35,948 nucleotides of DNA from Candidatus Dojkabacteria bacterium (GTDB lineage: Bacteria; Patescibacteria; Dojkabacteria; SC72), in contig JALNYV010000025.1 of the NCBI GenBank assembly GCA_023229785.1, positions 1-35,948 of the forward strand. Direction: 5' to 3'. Below, piece after piece: positions 8,624 to 17,191 of the stretch (its first letter is position 1; every line of letters starts with the position of its first letter). The notes under the pieces were generated by a model, which was not told the DNA's origin, ran no database searches, and saw only the letters and a list, made by a program, of their open reading frames with translations. A program made the translations under genes and the position numbers.

Positions 8624-9576
8624 AATAACTCCTTATATATCTTGTATTTTGTTTCTATTAATCTATCGTCCAGTTGAGCGGTTAAATTCTTAATTCCCTC
8701 AAGGTAGATTTTCTTAAATTCATCAAATCCCTCAACCTCTGAGGCTATTCTCCACCAAGCCACCCTTGTCTCAGTTTCATGCTTATCCACTATTGGCTGT
8801 CTTCCCAGTAAGAATCCGTTCCATGAATACCCAGACGAAAGTGACCCTCCATGGATGTATGGCGGTTTTCCGCTAATCCAATTTCCAGTTCTATTTCCTC
8901 TGTCCTCCATCTCGGTAGGTGAAGCTTTGTGTTGGGGAATTTCTTTAATTCTAAGTCCCATTTTACGCAGCTGAAGTGAAGTATCTACGAAAGTATCCCC
9001 AGCCTGTTGTTCAGTAAAGGTATAATCTAGGGGTTCATAATACTCGCCTGGAGCGATACCAAGGCTTCCAAAATTTTGATTGGTTTTTAAAAGGTCTTCT
9101 CGTTTACAAAAGAAGAAGTTTGGCCAAAAGTTAGGCCCCTTATCTCCTACGCCCTCGTAGTTTAGGTTAAAAAGTTCTTTTGCCCTGTCCCAAATACCAT
9201 CGGTACAAGACCTTCTTGGGGAACCAGCTAAATCATATTCGTTATTCTCAATTCCTTTAAAGATTTCACTAATTATGCCAGGAGTATAGATAAAGCCGTC
9301 ATCCTCTAATAAAAGTAGTAGGTCTTCTCTTGCAACGTGTACCATTTCTCTGATTGGCTCGCCATATCCTAATTGGTGGGGTTGATAGATTACAGAGACT
9401 TTTTTATCGGGAATAAGTCTTGAAAAAAGTTCAGGGATAAGAGAGCGGTCCATCTCGGTATTAAAACATATATAGACCCTATCCACTTCATCATACCAGT
9501 ATTTTTTAAACAACTGGTAAACCATCATTGTTAAAAGCGGGTCTCCCCCCGCACTAACCAGGCAGGCTTTTGTCAT
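8620..9576 (-). CDS. GT-A-fold glycosyltransferase (family 2-like)
   Basis: 318 residues. It opens with a beta-strand (KACLVSAGGDPLL) and carries the likely metal/nucleotide motif EDD in LLLLEDDGFIY near residue 93. A downstream EQQAGDTF segment could hold the catalytic base region of GT-A enzymes. It lies between an epimerase and another transferase with four-base overlaps on both sides. Donor sugar unknown. Confidence 0.65.
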   Translation of the reverse strand: MTKACLVSAGGDPLLTMMVYQLFKKYWYDEVDRVYICFNTEMDRSLIPELFSRLIPDKKVSVIYQPHQLGYGEPIREMVHVAREDLLLLLEDDGFIYTPGIISEIFKGIENNEYDLAGSPRRSCTDGIWDRAKELFNLNYEGVGDKGPNFWPNFFFCKREDLLKTNQNFGSLGIAPGEYYEPLDYTFTEQQAGDTFVDTSLQLRKMGLRIKEIPQHKASPTEMEDRGNRTGNWISGKPPYIHGGSLSSGYSWNGFLLGRQPIVDKHETETRVAWWRIASEVEGFDEFKKIYLEGIKNLTAQLDDRLIETKYKIYKELL

Positions 9577-10574
9577 ATTAATCTATTTAACCAAGTCTTT
9601 GGTACGTTTTTACCCGTTAACTCCAATTCATCTAAATACTTAAATGGTCGAGGACCCTGAGTTTGTGCCCAAGAAACCATTTTGTGAATTGCTTCTTCAA
9701 ATGAAGTTTTAGTTTCAAAACCAAGCATGGCCTTAGCTTTATCATTGGTGCACCACGCATACTTAACCTCTTTGGGTCTATCTGCCATGTGAATAGGTTT
9801 TAAGTCACTGTTAAATTCCTTAAGAATGGTTTTAGCTAGGGTATTAATAGAGTATTCTTCGGTTGGACCTATGTTGATTATTTCTTTGTCGGGAAAAACG
9901 CTCATTCCTATTTTAGTAAGGCAAGGAATTGCATCTCCTACATAACTAAACGCTCTTTTCTGCTCCCCATCGCCATAGATAATCGGAGCTTTGCCTTGCA
10001 TGATTCTATTCATCATTATCATGGCTACATTTCTATATGGGTCTACTAACTGCCTCTCCCCAATTAAATTATGGGGTCTAATTATCGTATACTTAAATTC
10101 GTGGACGTCACTTAAAGATTCAATCGCTGCTTCAGCGGCTGCCTTTGCTATCCCATACACGTCTACTGGTTTTCTCTCAAGCGTTTCATCAAAGGGAGGA
10201 GTTTGAGCTCCATACACCGCCATAGAAGAATATTGAACAAACCATTTAACATTGTACTTAATGGAGGGAACGAGAGTATTTAGGAAAATATTATATATAT
10301 TCTCGGTTATTAGTTTAGGAGAAAAAGAGGAAAGTCCCTCATGAGCCCATGCTGCACAATGATGAACAATGTCGGGTTTTGCTTCTTTAATTGCAGAATC
10401 TATATCTTCTGGGTGTCTTAGGTCTAACTGAGCAAATTTAACCCCTCCTGGTACATTTGAACGAAGACCAATACTTAAATTATCAACCCCATAAACCTCA
10501 TGACCCTCGCTTAAGAATCTCTCTGCTAAGTGCGAACCCATAAGCCCCGCAACACCCGTAATGAAAATTTTCAT
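9573..10574 (-). CDS. NAD-dependent sugar epimerase/dehydratase (GalE/extended SDR family)
   Basis: 333 residues, the usual length for the family. The N-terminus has the Rossmann motif GVAGLMGSH and the adenosine-ribose acidic position in YGVDNLS. The catalytic Ser is in QYSSMAVYG and the Tyr-x3-Lys pair in VYGIAK. A nucleotide-sugar pocket segment (RPHNLIGE, then GDGEQKRAFSYVGD) follows. It would make or convert an NDP-sugar in the cytoplasm for the neighbouring transferases. Exact substrate (UDP-Glc/Gal, UDP-GlcNAc or a 4,6-dehydratase reaction) cannot be told; SSM rather than TxE/D at the active site favours epimerase or reductase chemistry. Confidence 0.85.
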   Translation of the reverse strand: MKIFITGVAGLMGSHLAERFLSEGHEVYGVDNLSIGLRSNVPGGVKFAQLDLRHPEDIDSAIKEAKPDIVHHCAAWAHEGLSSFSPKLITENIYNIFLNTLVPSIKYNVKWFVQYSSMAVYGAQTPPFDETLERKPVDVYGIAKAAAEAAIESLSDVHEFKYTIIRPHNLIGERQLVDPYRNVAMIMMNRIMQGKAPIIYGDGEQKRAFSYVGDAIPCLTKIGMSVFPDKEIINIGPTEEYSINTLAKTILKEFNSDLKPIHMADRPKEVKYAWCTNDKAKAMLGFETKTSFEEAIHKMVSWAQTQGPRPFKYLDELELTGKNVPKTWLNRLI

Positions 10575-11509
10575 ATGTTGTGATAAATTCTAAACTCCCT
10601 AATATAACTATTCCACTCTTCCTCTGAAATGTCAACGTCTTTCATTACCTCAAGGATTTCTTTGTGATAGGGACTTAATATGTCAAACCACCCAAATAAT
10701 CTGGTTAATTCTGATATGGGAGTAATCTTAAGAGTTCGTTGATAATCCTCTATATGAGAAATTTTTGAAGCTAAAGTATATATGGGCAGGTTTCCATTTC
10801 TTACATGATAGTATTTTAATCTCTTTGGTTCTCCAGTATTGCCGATTATAGAGATGCTTGAGCGGTCATCATAAATTTGTCCAACTTTAGGATTTAGGGC
10901 AAGAAGCTTAATAGTGAAAAGTCCAAAAGAATCGCTCCAATCCCCTTCTTTGGTAACATAATCCAGTTCTTTAATATATGTTCCCGCTGGATAGGTTTGG
11001 GGAGCAAAATCAAAATCTGGAATCCTATCAAAAATTTCTTTATGAAGAATAAAATAATACGAACCCATTCTGGTAGCGTCTAGTGTTTGAAGTATAGGAA
11101 ACTTAGCTTGAACTTGTTCTTTAAGTCCGCCAGAGCCGTCAAAAGCAGTAACTATATCTGCTTTTTCTGCTTGCTTAAACCAGCCACTTACTATTCCTCT
11201 TTCCCAAATAATCACATCATTGTCTAAAAAAAGGATTGTATCTTCTTTAACGTAGGGAATTGCAAACTTGAATTGTTCCCTGTGGTGACCAGTAACTCCA
11301 GAATGAATTATTTCACTATCGGGTTTTACCGCTCTTAATCTGTCTATGTCTTCTGGAGAAAAATTCCATTCTTGGTCAATCAAATAGACCTTATCTACCT
11401 CATCTCCCCACAGAGCAAGGCCTTTTAGGAGTTGTTCAAAATAAACCCTATAATACTCTCCCACTCGTGGAGTGTATCTATAAAAGGGAATTAAAAGGGC
11501 AGTTTTCAT
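10571..11509 (-). CDS. GT-A-fold glycosyltransferase
   Basis: 312 residues. KTALLIPFYRYTPR starts a Rossmann-like half, and TILFLDNDVII near residue 93 gives a clear DxD (DND) motif for metal and nucleotide-sugar binding. The central part (GSYYFILHKEIF) resembles the acceptor half of GT-A enzymes. It overlaps the epimerase and acyltransferase genes by four bases. Specific linkage unknown. Confidence 0.68.
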   Translation of the reverse strand: MKTALLIPFYRYTPRVGEYYRVYFEQLLKGLALWGDEVDKVYLIDQEWNFSPEDIDRLRAVKPDSEIIHSGVTGHHREQFKFAIPYVKEDTILFLDNDVIIWERGIVSGWFKQAEKADIVTAFDGSGGLKEQVQAKFPILQTLDATRMGSYYFILHKEIFDRIPDFDFAPQTYPAGTYIKELDYVTKEGDWSDSFGLFTIKLLALNPKVGQIYDDRSSISIIGNTGEPKRLKYYHVRNGNLPIYTLASKISHIEDYQRTLKITPISELTRLFGWFDILSPYHKEILEVMKDVDISEEEWNSYIREFRIYHNI

Positions 11510-11910
11510 TTATAATATTTTTTAATTTGGGCAGGATTTCCAACTACTAAAGCGTATTCTGGGACATCCTCAACAACCACTGCTCCTGCTCCTATAACAG
11601 CGTGTTTTCCTATTTCGCATGGTCCGATAATGATGGCTCGTGAGCCTATCCAAGCTCCTTCGTGAATTGTTATTGGTCCACCTCCGCCAACTTTTTTTCT
11701 CTCTTCTCCAAAAAGATTGGGATTGTGTCCACCAGTTAAAATCATTACATCGTGACCCGAAAATGCGTCTTTTTCTATAGTAACCTTGTGAATTGTATCA
11801 ATGAGTCCTGAAACTCCCACGTCCTTAGCTATGTCACAATTCTCTTTATTGTAGTTTATAAAATGAGCTCCACATGGCTCAGTTGGTTCATAATGCCCAA
11901 CCTCGCTCAT
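11506..11910 (-). CDS. Hexapeptide-repeat acyltransferase (left-handed beta-helix, sugar O-acetyltransferase type)
   Basis: 134 residues. The C-terminal half is a run of hexapeptides ([LIV]-G-x4: AWIGSRAIIIGPCEIGKHAVIGAGAVVVEDV, quoted here as overlapping motifs WIGSRA, IIGPCE, VIGAGA) ending in VVGNPAQIKK, the standard finish of WbbJ/maltose O-acetyltransferase-like enzymes. It is short, with a reduced N-terminal domain. It probably acetylates a sugar made by the operon, using acetyl-CoA. Confidence 0.8.
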   Translation of the reverse strand: MSEVGHYEPTEPCGAHFINYNKENCDIAKDVGVSGLIDTIHKVTIEKDAFSGHDVMILTGGHNPNLFGEERKKVGGGGPITIHEGAWIGSRAIIIGPCEIGKHAVIGAGAVVVEDVPEYALVVGNPAQIKKYYK

Positions 11911-12551
11911 ATGAAATCCTCTCTATGAGGACGATAGAAACCTACGAGCCCTCTCGCCCCGCCAAAATAAAATGACTTCAACTTTCCGCTCTTCACTAAG
12001 TCTAAAAATGCTGGTGGAAGTTCGCCCACTGGCCAGTTCTTAAAATCTGGGTGGTCTGGGTTCACGTTTCCCTGACAAAGACTTCTAGGCATATCATGAA
12101 TTAAAATATATCCTCCCTCATCGAGATTGGGATAGAAATTTACTAGCTCGGAAAAACGCAAATGAAGTTCCGTATCATTTAGCATGAGTTGATAATTCAT
12201 GGTAGGAATGAAATCTAAAGAGGAGATATGATATATGGTTACAAATCCTTGCAAGCCCATCTTACCCAATCTTTCTTGTCCTCTTTTGATATGAAAGTCT
12301 TCAAATTCAAGAGTATCTATGTGTCCAAAGCCATTGTCTCGTAAGGCACATGCCATAAACATGGTTGATATAGCCGAATACAACCCAGTTTCTAAAATCC
12401 GCTTTGGTTTTAATCTTCTAATCAAACCATATAGCAAAAGTCCAGTTTCAATTTCGATACCCCCATCGTCAAACATTTTGAACCTACTATCGGTGACTTC
12501 GGTAATAGATTCTATTCCGAGTTTTTCTTCTATTTCTTTTACGATATCCAT
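11907..12551 (-). CDS. SAM-dependent class I methyltransferase-like protein
   Basis: 214 residues. The segment RILETGLYSAISTMFMA near residue 51 matches SAM motif I in the E/DxGxxxG style of sugar or small-molecule O-methyltransferases (Methyltransf_24-like), followed by an acidic residue in TLEFEDF and a post-motif LMLNDTELH. Its ribosome-binding site (GGGGAGG) and start lie inside the 3' end of the upstream HNH gene (13-base overlap). A role in methylating the glycan fits the neighbours. Confidence 0.65.
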   Translation of the reverse strand: MDIVKEIEEKLGIESITEVTDSRFKMFDDGGIEIETGLLLYGLIRRLKPKRILETGLYSAISTMFMACALRDNGFGHIDTLEFEDFHIKRGQERLGKMGLQGFVTIYHISSLDFIPTMNYQLMLNDTELHLRFSELVNFYPNLDEGGYILIHDMPRSLCQGNVNPDHPDFKNWPVGELPPAFLDLVKSGKLKSFYFGGARGLVGFYRPHREDFI

Positions 12552-13180
12552 ATTGGTTGCCTCCCCTTCAAATAACTATCTGTTTTCTTATGACAATCTA
12601 AACAGAGCGTTCTACCATTATTTAAATCCCATAATTCTACACAATTTATTGCATCTAATAGTGTCTTAATATTATTTTGTTTTAGAATTACCGAAAAAGG
12701 TTTAATATGGTCTGCTTGTAAGATTACGCCCCTTTTACCACATCTTTGACAAGTATAATCATCTCTTTGAAAAATTTGTCTTCTCCATTCATTATAAACA
12801 TATGAATGTCTAATCTGAAAAGACAATTCAGTTGTTCCACCTTTCCAGTTGGGATTATTTTTTCCTGTTATTCTTGGGTCATTTCTTTTAAAAGCAGTTC
12901 TAGGTGCTAGTTTTCCTTTTTGAGCATATTCTCCTAAATTTTTAGCAGTATCTCTGGTTTTATTAGCACAAGAAACAGAACAATATTTTTTATTTTTCCA
13001 ATACTCAATAGCATAGTCGGGTTTTTTCGTAATTAATTTTTCACAAACAACACAATTTTTAGGAGGATTATCTCTTTTGCATTTGATAGAACAATAAATT
13101 CTATCCATTTGTATTAAATATGGGTAAATATAAAATTCACCCTTACACCTTGAACATTTTTTAAATAGACCTTTTTTCAT
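12539..13180 (-). CDS. HNH homing-type endonuclease with N-terminal zinc fingers
   Basis: 213 residues. Two treble-clef style Cys clusters at the N-terminus (CSRCKGEF...CSIKCK and CVVCEKL...CSVSCAN) are followed by a NUMOD3-like NNPNWKGG motif and the HNH core: WRRQIFQRDDYTCQRCGKRG, DHIKPF, then an Asn and CLDCH. It is inserted in the glycan operon with overlaps on both sides, and its last codons carry the methyltransferase ribosome-binding site. Free-standing HNH genes of this type act as homing endonucleases in phages. Confidence 0.88.
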   Translation of the reverse strand: MKKGLFKKCSRCKGEFYIYPYLIQMDRIYCSIKCKRDNPPKNCVVCEKLITKKPDYAIEYWKNKKYCSVSCANKTRDTAKNLGEYAQKGKLAPRTAFKRNDPRITGKNNPNWKGGTTELSFQIRHSYVYNEWRRQIFQRDDYTCQRCGKRGVILQADHIKPFSVILKQNNIKTLLDAINCVELWDLNNGRTLCLDCHKKTDSYLKGRQPIWIS

Positions 13181-14199
13181 AGTGTTTTAAAGAAATCTTC
13201 CCATTGTTTTTTTATTTTCTCTTTATCCCATAGCTCAATAGCTGTTTTTCTGCCCTCTGCTCCGATTCTTTTAGCTAAAGTTTCGTCATTTAATAATTCG
13301 TGGACATATGCTCTTAATTCTCCTATATCATCACTTATAAAGCCATTTTCAGTATTCTTTATAATGTTTGTCATTTCATAATACTTAACCCTATCAGAGT
13401 TAGGTATCTCTGGTAATTCTTCCGCTAATTTCTGCCCTAAAGCCACTACTGGGATACCCGTCATCATTGCCTCCTGAACCGCTAAAGTATATGGAGATGG
13501 CCAAGTACCTCCATACACGAATACCCTATTGTCTCTTAGAGCCCCTTTCATTAGTTCGTAGGTTAATTCTCCGCCATCTAATCCTCCTAAATCTGTATTC
13601 CCAGACCCAAAAATTAAAGCTGGAAAATTATTCATAACCTGCATAATAGAATCATAATGGCAGTGTATCCTTCTACCCTTTAGGCTTTGGGTAAAATTAA
13701 TAACTCGTTTTTCTTTTCCATTCCAATCTTTCCATTCATCTTTGTCTTTGGCAAATCTTATAATTGCATCTGAACCAAGATATCCGACTATATTTTCCTC
13801 CATTGGAGACATTCTGACTATCTTCATTCCATCATATCTCATTCTCCTTACCATATCTTCAACTACAGGAGTGCTTTGCCCTATACTTCGCCAGATTACT
13901 GGTTTATGCTTCATCCTATCCCAATTTTCAACAACTACTGCTGGGTCGTGCATAATAATGATTGTATCTGCCCAATCAAATAGGGCGGTTGGTATTTTAG
14001 TTTTTGCATGCTTTAAAGATTCCTCCGCCAAGTCTTTATGATATTGCATGTTGGGTATCCCAGGCCGCTTTAATGATGGATGCCCATCGGGATACATATA
14101 CGCTCCTTGGTATGAGAATACATCATGTCCCAACTCAGTAAATATTTCTAATTCATCGTGCTCTAGGGTTTCGTGACAAGAAATATACATTATTTTCAT
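13177..14199 (-). CDS. GT-B-fold glycosyltransferase
   Basis: 340 residues. The C-terminal part has the donor-site pattern PSPYTLAVQEAMMTGIPVVALG, given here as two pieces: PSPYTLAVQEA and TGIPVVALG, the E(x7)-like region of GT4 enzymes. The last helices (LLNDETLAKRIGAEGR) are typical of GT-B C-termini. The N-terminal half has KIMYISCHETLE. It sits between two HNH genes with four-base overlaps. Confidence 0.75.
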   Translation of the reverse strand: MKIMYISCHETLEHDELEIFTELGHDVFSYQGAYMYPDGHPSLKRPGIPNMQYHKDLAEESLKHAKTKIPTALFDWADTIIIMHDPAVVVENWDRMKHKPVIWRSIGQSTPVVEDMVRRMRYDGMKIVRMSPMEENIVGYLGSDAIIRFAKDKDEWKDWNGKEKRVINFTQSLKGRRIHCHYDSIMQVMNNFPALIFGSGNTDLGGLDGGELTYELMKGALRDNRVFVYGGTWPSPYTLAVQEAMMTGIPVVALGQKLAEELPEIPNSDRVKYYEMTNIIKNTENGFISDDIGELRAYVHELLNDETLAKRIGAEGRKTAIELWDKEKIKKQWEDFFKTL

Positions 14200-14723
14200 A
14201 ATCTTTGCGTTAACTTAATACCATATGTGTCTGTTGTTTTATGGCACGGAACACACAGGATTCTTCCGTTGTTAATATCAAATCTAAATTCTGGGAAAAG
14301 AGCAAATGGCTTTATGTGGTCTGCATTTAATTCGCCACCCCTTTGACCACATATTTGACAAGTATAATCATCTCTTTCAAAAACAGCCCTACGCCAAAGT
14401 TTATATTGCAGGCTTTTTTCAACCTTTTTTCTTAAGGGGGTTACTCCGCCTTTCCATAAATAATGATTTTTTCCTGAAATCTTATCGGTTGGTCTATGTT
14501 GTATGCAATGTTTGTAACCCCGTTGAGAAAGTTGTTTATTGCAGGTCAAACAATTTGGTAATCCGCCCCGCCATTTTGGGTTATCATTACCCATTATATG
14601 ACTTTTTTGTTTCACAATGGATTCCATACTTCTTTTATGTCCTTTTTTAAAACCACCACCATTATATATGTGTAATCCCTTATTCCACGCTGGTTTTGTT
14701 CTTATATAAATTCCACTAGGCAT
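14196..14723 (-). CDS. HNH endonuclease with NUMOD3-like repeats
   Basis: 175 residues. It begins with NUMOD3-style motifs (AWNKGLH, NDNPKWRGG, KNHYLWKGG), a CLTC/H zinc site, then the HNH core WRRAVFERDDYTCQICG, NADHIKPFA and CVPCHK. The core DNA is almost identical to that of the HNH gene at 18717-19283. It is placed between a glycosyltransferase and an unknown gene in the operon. Likely a mobile homing endonuclease. Confidence 0.88.
   Translation of the reverse strand: MPSGIYIRTKPAWNKGLHIYNGGGFKKGHKRSMESIVKQKSHIMGNDNPKWRGGLPNCLTCNKQLSQRGYKHCIQHRPTDKISGKNHYLWKGGVTPLRKKVEKSLQYKLWRRAVFERDDYTCQICGQRGGELNADHIKPFALFPEFRFDINNGRILCVPCHKTTDTYGIKLTQRL
14312..14388 (-). repeat. 77-bp HNH-core repeat, copy A
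   Basis: These 77 bases match 18848-18924 at 76 positions; the single difference is G at 14345 against T at 18881. The matching block encodes the HNH core from the Trp-Arg region to the NADHI motif. Identity drops sharply outside it, which points to recent gene conversion or domain transfer. Confidence 0.9.
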
Positions 14724-14724
14724 A

Positions 14725-15144
14725 TTATTTTAGTAATTTTTGTTTCTTACCTAAAAAATAATGTTTATCTACATCATCTAATCTTTCGTAGCGTTTTTCC
14801 GCTATATCTCCAACCATAGCCATATCTTTCCTAGAGAGAATAGATAGACCTCTTTTTATTTCCATAGTATGAAGAACGGGGAGAACCTTTTTAATTTTCT
14901 TTTCTAGCCTTATGAGCTCTTTTTCGCTAAACCCAAACTCTCTTTTTAGAATATCTTCAATTAAAATTGAGTATTCCATGCCAGCTTGTTGCATAGCTGT
15001 TCCCAAGTTTTCTTTGTCGGGGACCCATGCGGGGAGATTTGCTCTTAAAGTTTGCTCTTGCTCAAAGGAAAGTTTTAGCCCATTAGATATGGCTTCCATG
15101 ATTTGTTTGTTTTGTAGCGGTACTAATTTTTTAGTTTTCTTCAT
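14725..15144 (-). CDS. Helical protein of unknown function
   Basis: 139 residues, mainly charged helix (EKELIRLEKKIKKVLPVL) with no cysteines. It follows a zinc-ribbon gene with a 14-base overlap and ends two bases before the HNH start. Embedded in the glycan operon, but nothing in it indicates an enzyme. Function not recognised. Confidence 0.55.
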   Translation of the reverse strand: MKKTKKLVPLQNKQIMEAISNGLKLSFEQEQTLRANLPAWVPDKENLGTAMQQAGMEYSILIEDILKREFGFSEKELIRLEKKIKKVLPVLHTMEIKRGLSILSRKDMAMVGDIAEKRYERLDDVDKHYFLGKKQKLLK

Positions 15145-15325
15145 GGTTTAAATATTTTCTCATTACCTTTAATAAGCTTCTTACTTCTTGGTTTTTGAAA
15201 GGCATCATTGCTAGGGTATCTGCCGCTTTTTTAAGACATGGTTTACAAAAAAAATGCTTTCTTTCGGCAGTTTCTATCTCTAATCCTTTCTTTACTCTGT
15301 TGCATTTTTCACAGAAACTCTCCAT
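15131..15325 (-). CDS. Small zinc-ribbon protein, unknown
   Basis: 64 residues with CEKC near the N-terminus and CKPC about 22 residues later, a compact four-Cys zinc ribbon, then a basic helix. It overlaps both neighbours (17 bases into the upstream glycosyltransferase end). Confidence 0.6.
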   Translation of the reverse strand: MESFCEKCNRVKKGLEIETAERKHFFCKPCLKKAADTLAMMPFKNQEVRSLLKVMRKYLNHEEN

Positions 15326-16421
15326 ATATCTCAGTAATCCTATTGAACATTAATTGTCCCACTTTGTCAAGAGACAGGTTTTCACAAACGTAGTCTTGAG
15401 CTTTTTTTGCGGTTTTTTCCGCCTTGCCATGCTCATTATATACTATACGCATCTGCTCTCTTAAAGAATCCTCGTCTAGTTCTTTCCACGACATTTCACT
15501 CACATACCATGGAATAAAGCTTTGCATAGTAGCCTGAACGCTTTTGCTCTCTACCTTATAATAATGGTAGGGGGTTAGATAGTCTGTTATTCCGCCATTG
15601 TTTCCGCTTATGACTGGTTTTCCCATAAGCATTGCCTCTTGTGTAGGTCTTGACCATCCTTCCCCTGAAGAGGGTTGAATAAAACAATCCCCCATTTTGT
15701 GAAGTCTATAAATTTCACTGTCTTTTAATAATTTATCTACGAGATAGATTTTGGGATAATGGTCTAATTTTAGTTCGTTTTTCCATGTCTGGATTTCACC
15801 CTTAATTAACTCGTATTCTGAGGGCTGGTAGGTCACTCTGTAGGTTTTCAAAAGTAAGGTTACCGCATCGTTTCCCTCAAACTCCTTCCAATAAGCTCTT
15901 AATAAAGTTCGAGGATTTTTTCGCATAATCCACTGAAAAATTGAATAGAAAGTAAAGTCTTTAGGATACTGAGTTTCAAACGCTTGAATCCGCTCAGAAA
16001 GTTTAGAAGTATCTATGGGTTGAGGAAACCACCTAACTGGCGTAGTAACTCCGCTGTCGGTAATCATTTTTGCCATACTCTCTGAAGCTGTCCAAATCTC
16101 CTGCATTAAATTACAGGGTTGTACCCACTCTTTGGGAAGACGGTCTGTCTCCCAAAACAATCTTCCTATATTAAATATTCCATCTTCTATGTATCTTGGG
16201 TATAGGTCGGGGGTTAGGTGGAGAATTTTAATTTTATAATCTATGTCTCTGTTTTGAAGAGCATTAGCGATTAAGCCAGATATGCCATAATCCGTATTCT
16301 CTCCCATCTGCTTGATTATTTCAGTTGTTATAGGGACACCGCTTACGTATAAAGCGTGAACATCATTCCGAGCTGCCGCCCCATAACCACTTGGGTCGTT
16401 TGCCATTAAATAACGAATCAT
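15309..16421 (-). CDS. GT4-type GT-B glycosyltransferase
   Basis: 370 residues, full length for the family. The acceptor half starts MIRYLMANDPSGYGAAAR with a Gly-rich loop. The donor half contains PSSGEGWSRPTQEAMLMG followed by KPVISGNNGG, the canonical E(x7)E retaining glycosyltransferase signature, with SSGEG in place of xPxExF. Long C-terminal helix present. First transferase of the leftward operon. Confidence 0.88.
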   Translation of the reverse strand: MIRYLMANDPSGYGAAARNDVHALYVSGVPITTEIIKQMGENTDYGISGLIANALQNRDIDYKIKILHLTPDLYPRYIEDGIFNIGRLFWETDRLPKEWVQPCNLMQEIWTASESMAKMITDSGVTTPVRWFPQPIDTSKLSERIQAFETQYPKDFTFYSIFQWIMRKNPRTLLRAYWKEFEGNDAVTLLLKTYRVTYQPSEYELIKGEIQTWKNELKLDHYPKIYLVDKLLKDSEIYRLHKMGDCFIQPSSGEGWSRPTQEAMLMGKPVISGNNGGITDYLTPYHYYKVESKSVQATMQSFIPWYVSEMSWKELDEDSLREQMRIVYNEHGKAEKTAKKAQDYVCENLSLDKVGQLMFNRITEIYGEFL

Positions 16422-16663
16422 AGTTTAATTACCCTTAGTATATCAGAGTTATTATCGGTTTCTGAAAATGTTTCATTTCTATAGCTAGCACTTGTTCTAT
16501 CTAGCTCTGGGTAGTAATTTCTTTTGGGGTTATCAACCCTTCTCCAGCCTATCTTAATAAGCTCTGGAATGAGGTAGTGTTTCATGTGCCTTAATCCGCC
16601 ATCGTTTCCGATAATATGGCTATCTCCATCACAGTCTCCTAGTGGGCAAAATACTTTATTCAT
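16418..16663 (-). CDS. Small Cys/His protein, unknown
   Basis: 81 residues beginning NKVFCPLGDCDGDSH with two Cys and later GLRHMKHYL, giving a possible C2H2 zinc site with finger-like spacing. The C-terminal half is polar and unstructured-looking. It overlaps the glycosyltransferase by four bases. Confidence 0.55.
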   Translation of the reverse strand: MNKVFCPLGDCDGDSHIIGNDGGLRHMKHYLIPELIKIGWRRVDNPKRNYYPELDRTSASYRNETFSETDNNSDILRVIKL

Positions 16664-16680
16664 AAAATAATCATACTCTA

Positions 16681-16800
16681 AAAGATTGGGGGCAATAACT
16701 CTAACGAAACAAACGCTATTGCGTGTAGTAGTTATGAACTACCCATCTTAGATTGGTATATTCCGTTTTGAATGATTTAACCAAACCAAGCCCAATCTTT
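16681..16800 (-). ncRNA. Candidate structured intergenic RNA with alternative pairings
   Basis: The gene-free stretch 16664-16810 holds a perfect 10-bp inverted repeat (AAAGATTGGG at 16681-16690, CCCAATCTTT at 16791-16800). Inside are two perfect hairpins: ACGC/GCGT at 16713-16724 with a TATT loop, and GTAGTT/AACTAC at 16728-16742 with a three-base loop. A second copy of AGATTGG (16750-16756) could pair with the same CCAATCT, so two exclusive folds are possible. It lies between two minus-strand genes and would be in their transcript. Confidence 0.5.
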
Positions 16801-16810
16801 AAAAGTACGA

Positions 16811-17191
16811 TTATTCGTCCCAAACTGGTTTTGCTCCACAACCCTTTGGACCATTGGTGCAGAAAAATCCACCCCAAGCTCCGTTGGCTGAAGTTCCAGT
16901 TTTGTGTGTCATTTCGGAACCACAACTTTGGCAAAGTCTTTTAGGATTTGCTGGTGTTGGGTTTCCTGCTGGAGTAGTTTGTTCTGATACCGCTACGGTA
17001 GTATTGCCACCAAATTTTTCCTTAACGGTAAAGATATCTTCTTTAAATTGAAGAAAATCATTTCCCCTTACTACTAATTGTTCTCCGTCTTTTCCGTGTG
17101 GGAAAAAGCTAAATTGAAATCTTGGAAAATTTTCTTCCATATGTTTATTTATCCATTCCTCATCAGATTTATCAAAATCCGAATCAGGCAC
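16811..17191 (-). CDS. Protein with C-terminal zinc ribbon, unknown
   Basis: 126 residues. The N-terminal ~65 residues are a compact domain with aromatic strands. A Thr/Pro/Asn linker follows, then CQSCGSEM and later CTNGPKGC, a four-Cys ribbon near the C-terminus. The layout (domain, flexible linker, ribbon) suggests a DNA-associated accessory protein, but no family is recognised. Its start overlaps the excisionase-like gene's end. Confidence 0.55.
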   Translation of the reverse strand: MPDSDFDKSDEEWINKHMEENFPRFQFSFFPHGKDGEQLVVRGNDFLQFKEDIFTVKEKFGGNTTVAVSEQTTPAGNPTPANPKRLCQSCGSEMTHKTGTSANGAWGGFFCTNGPKGCGAKPVWDE

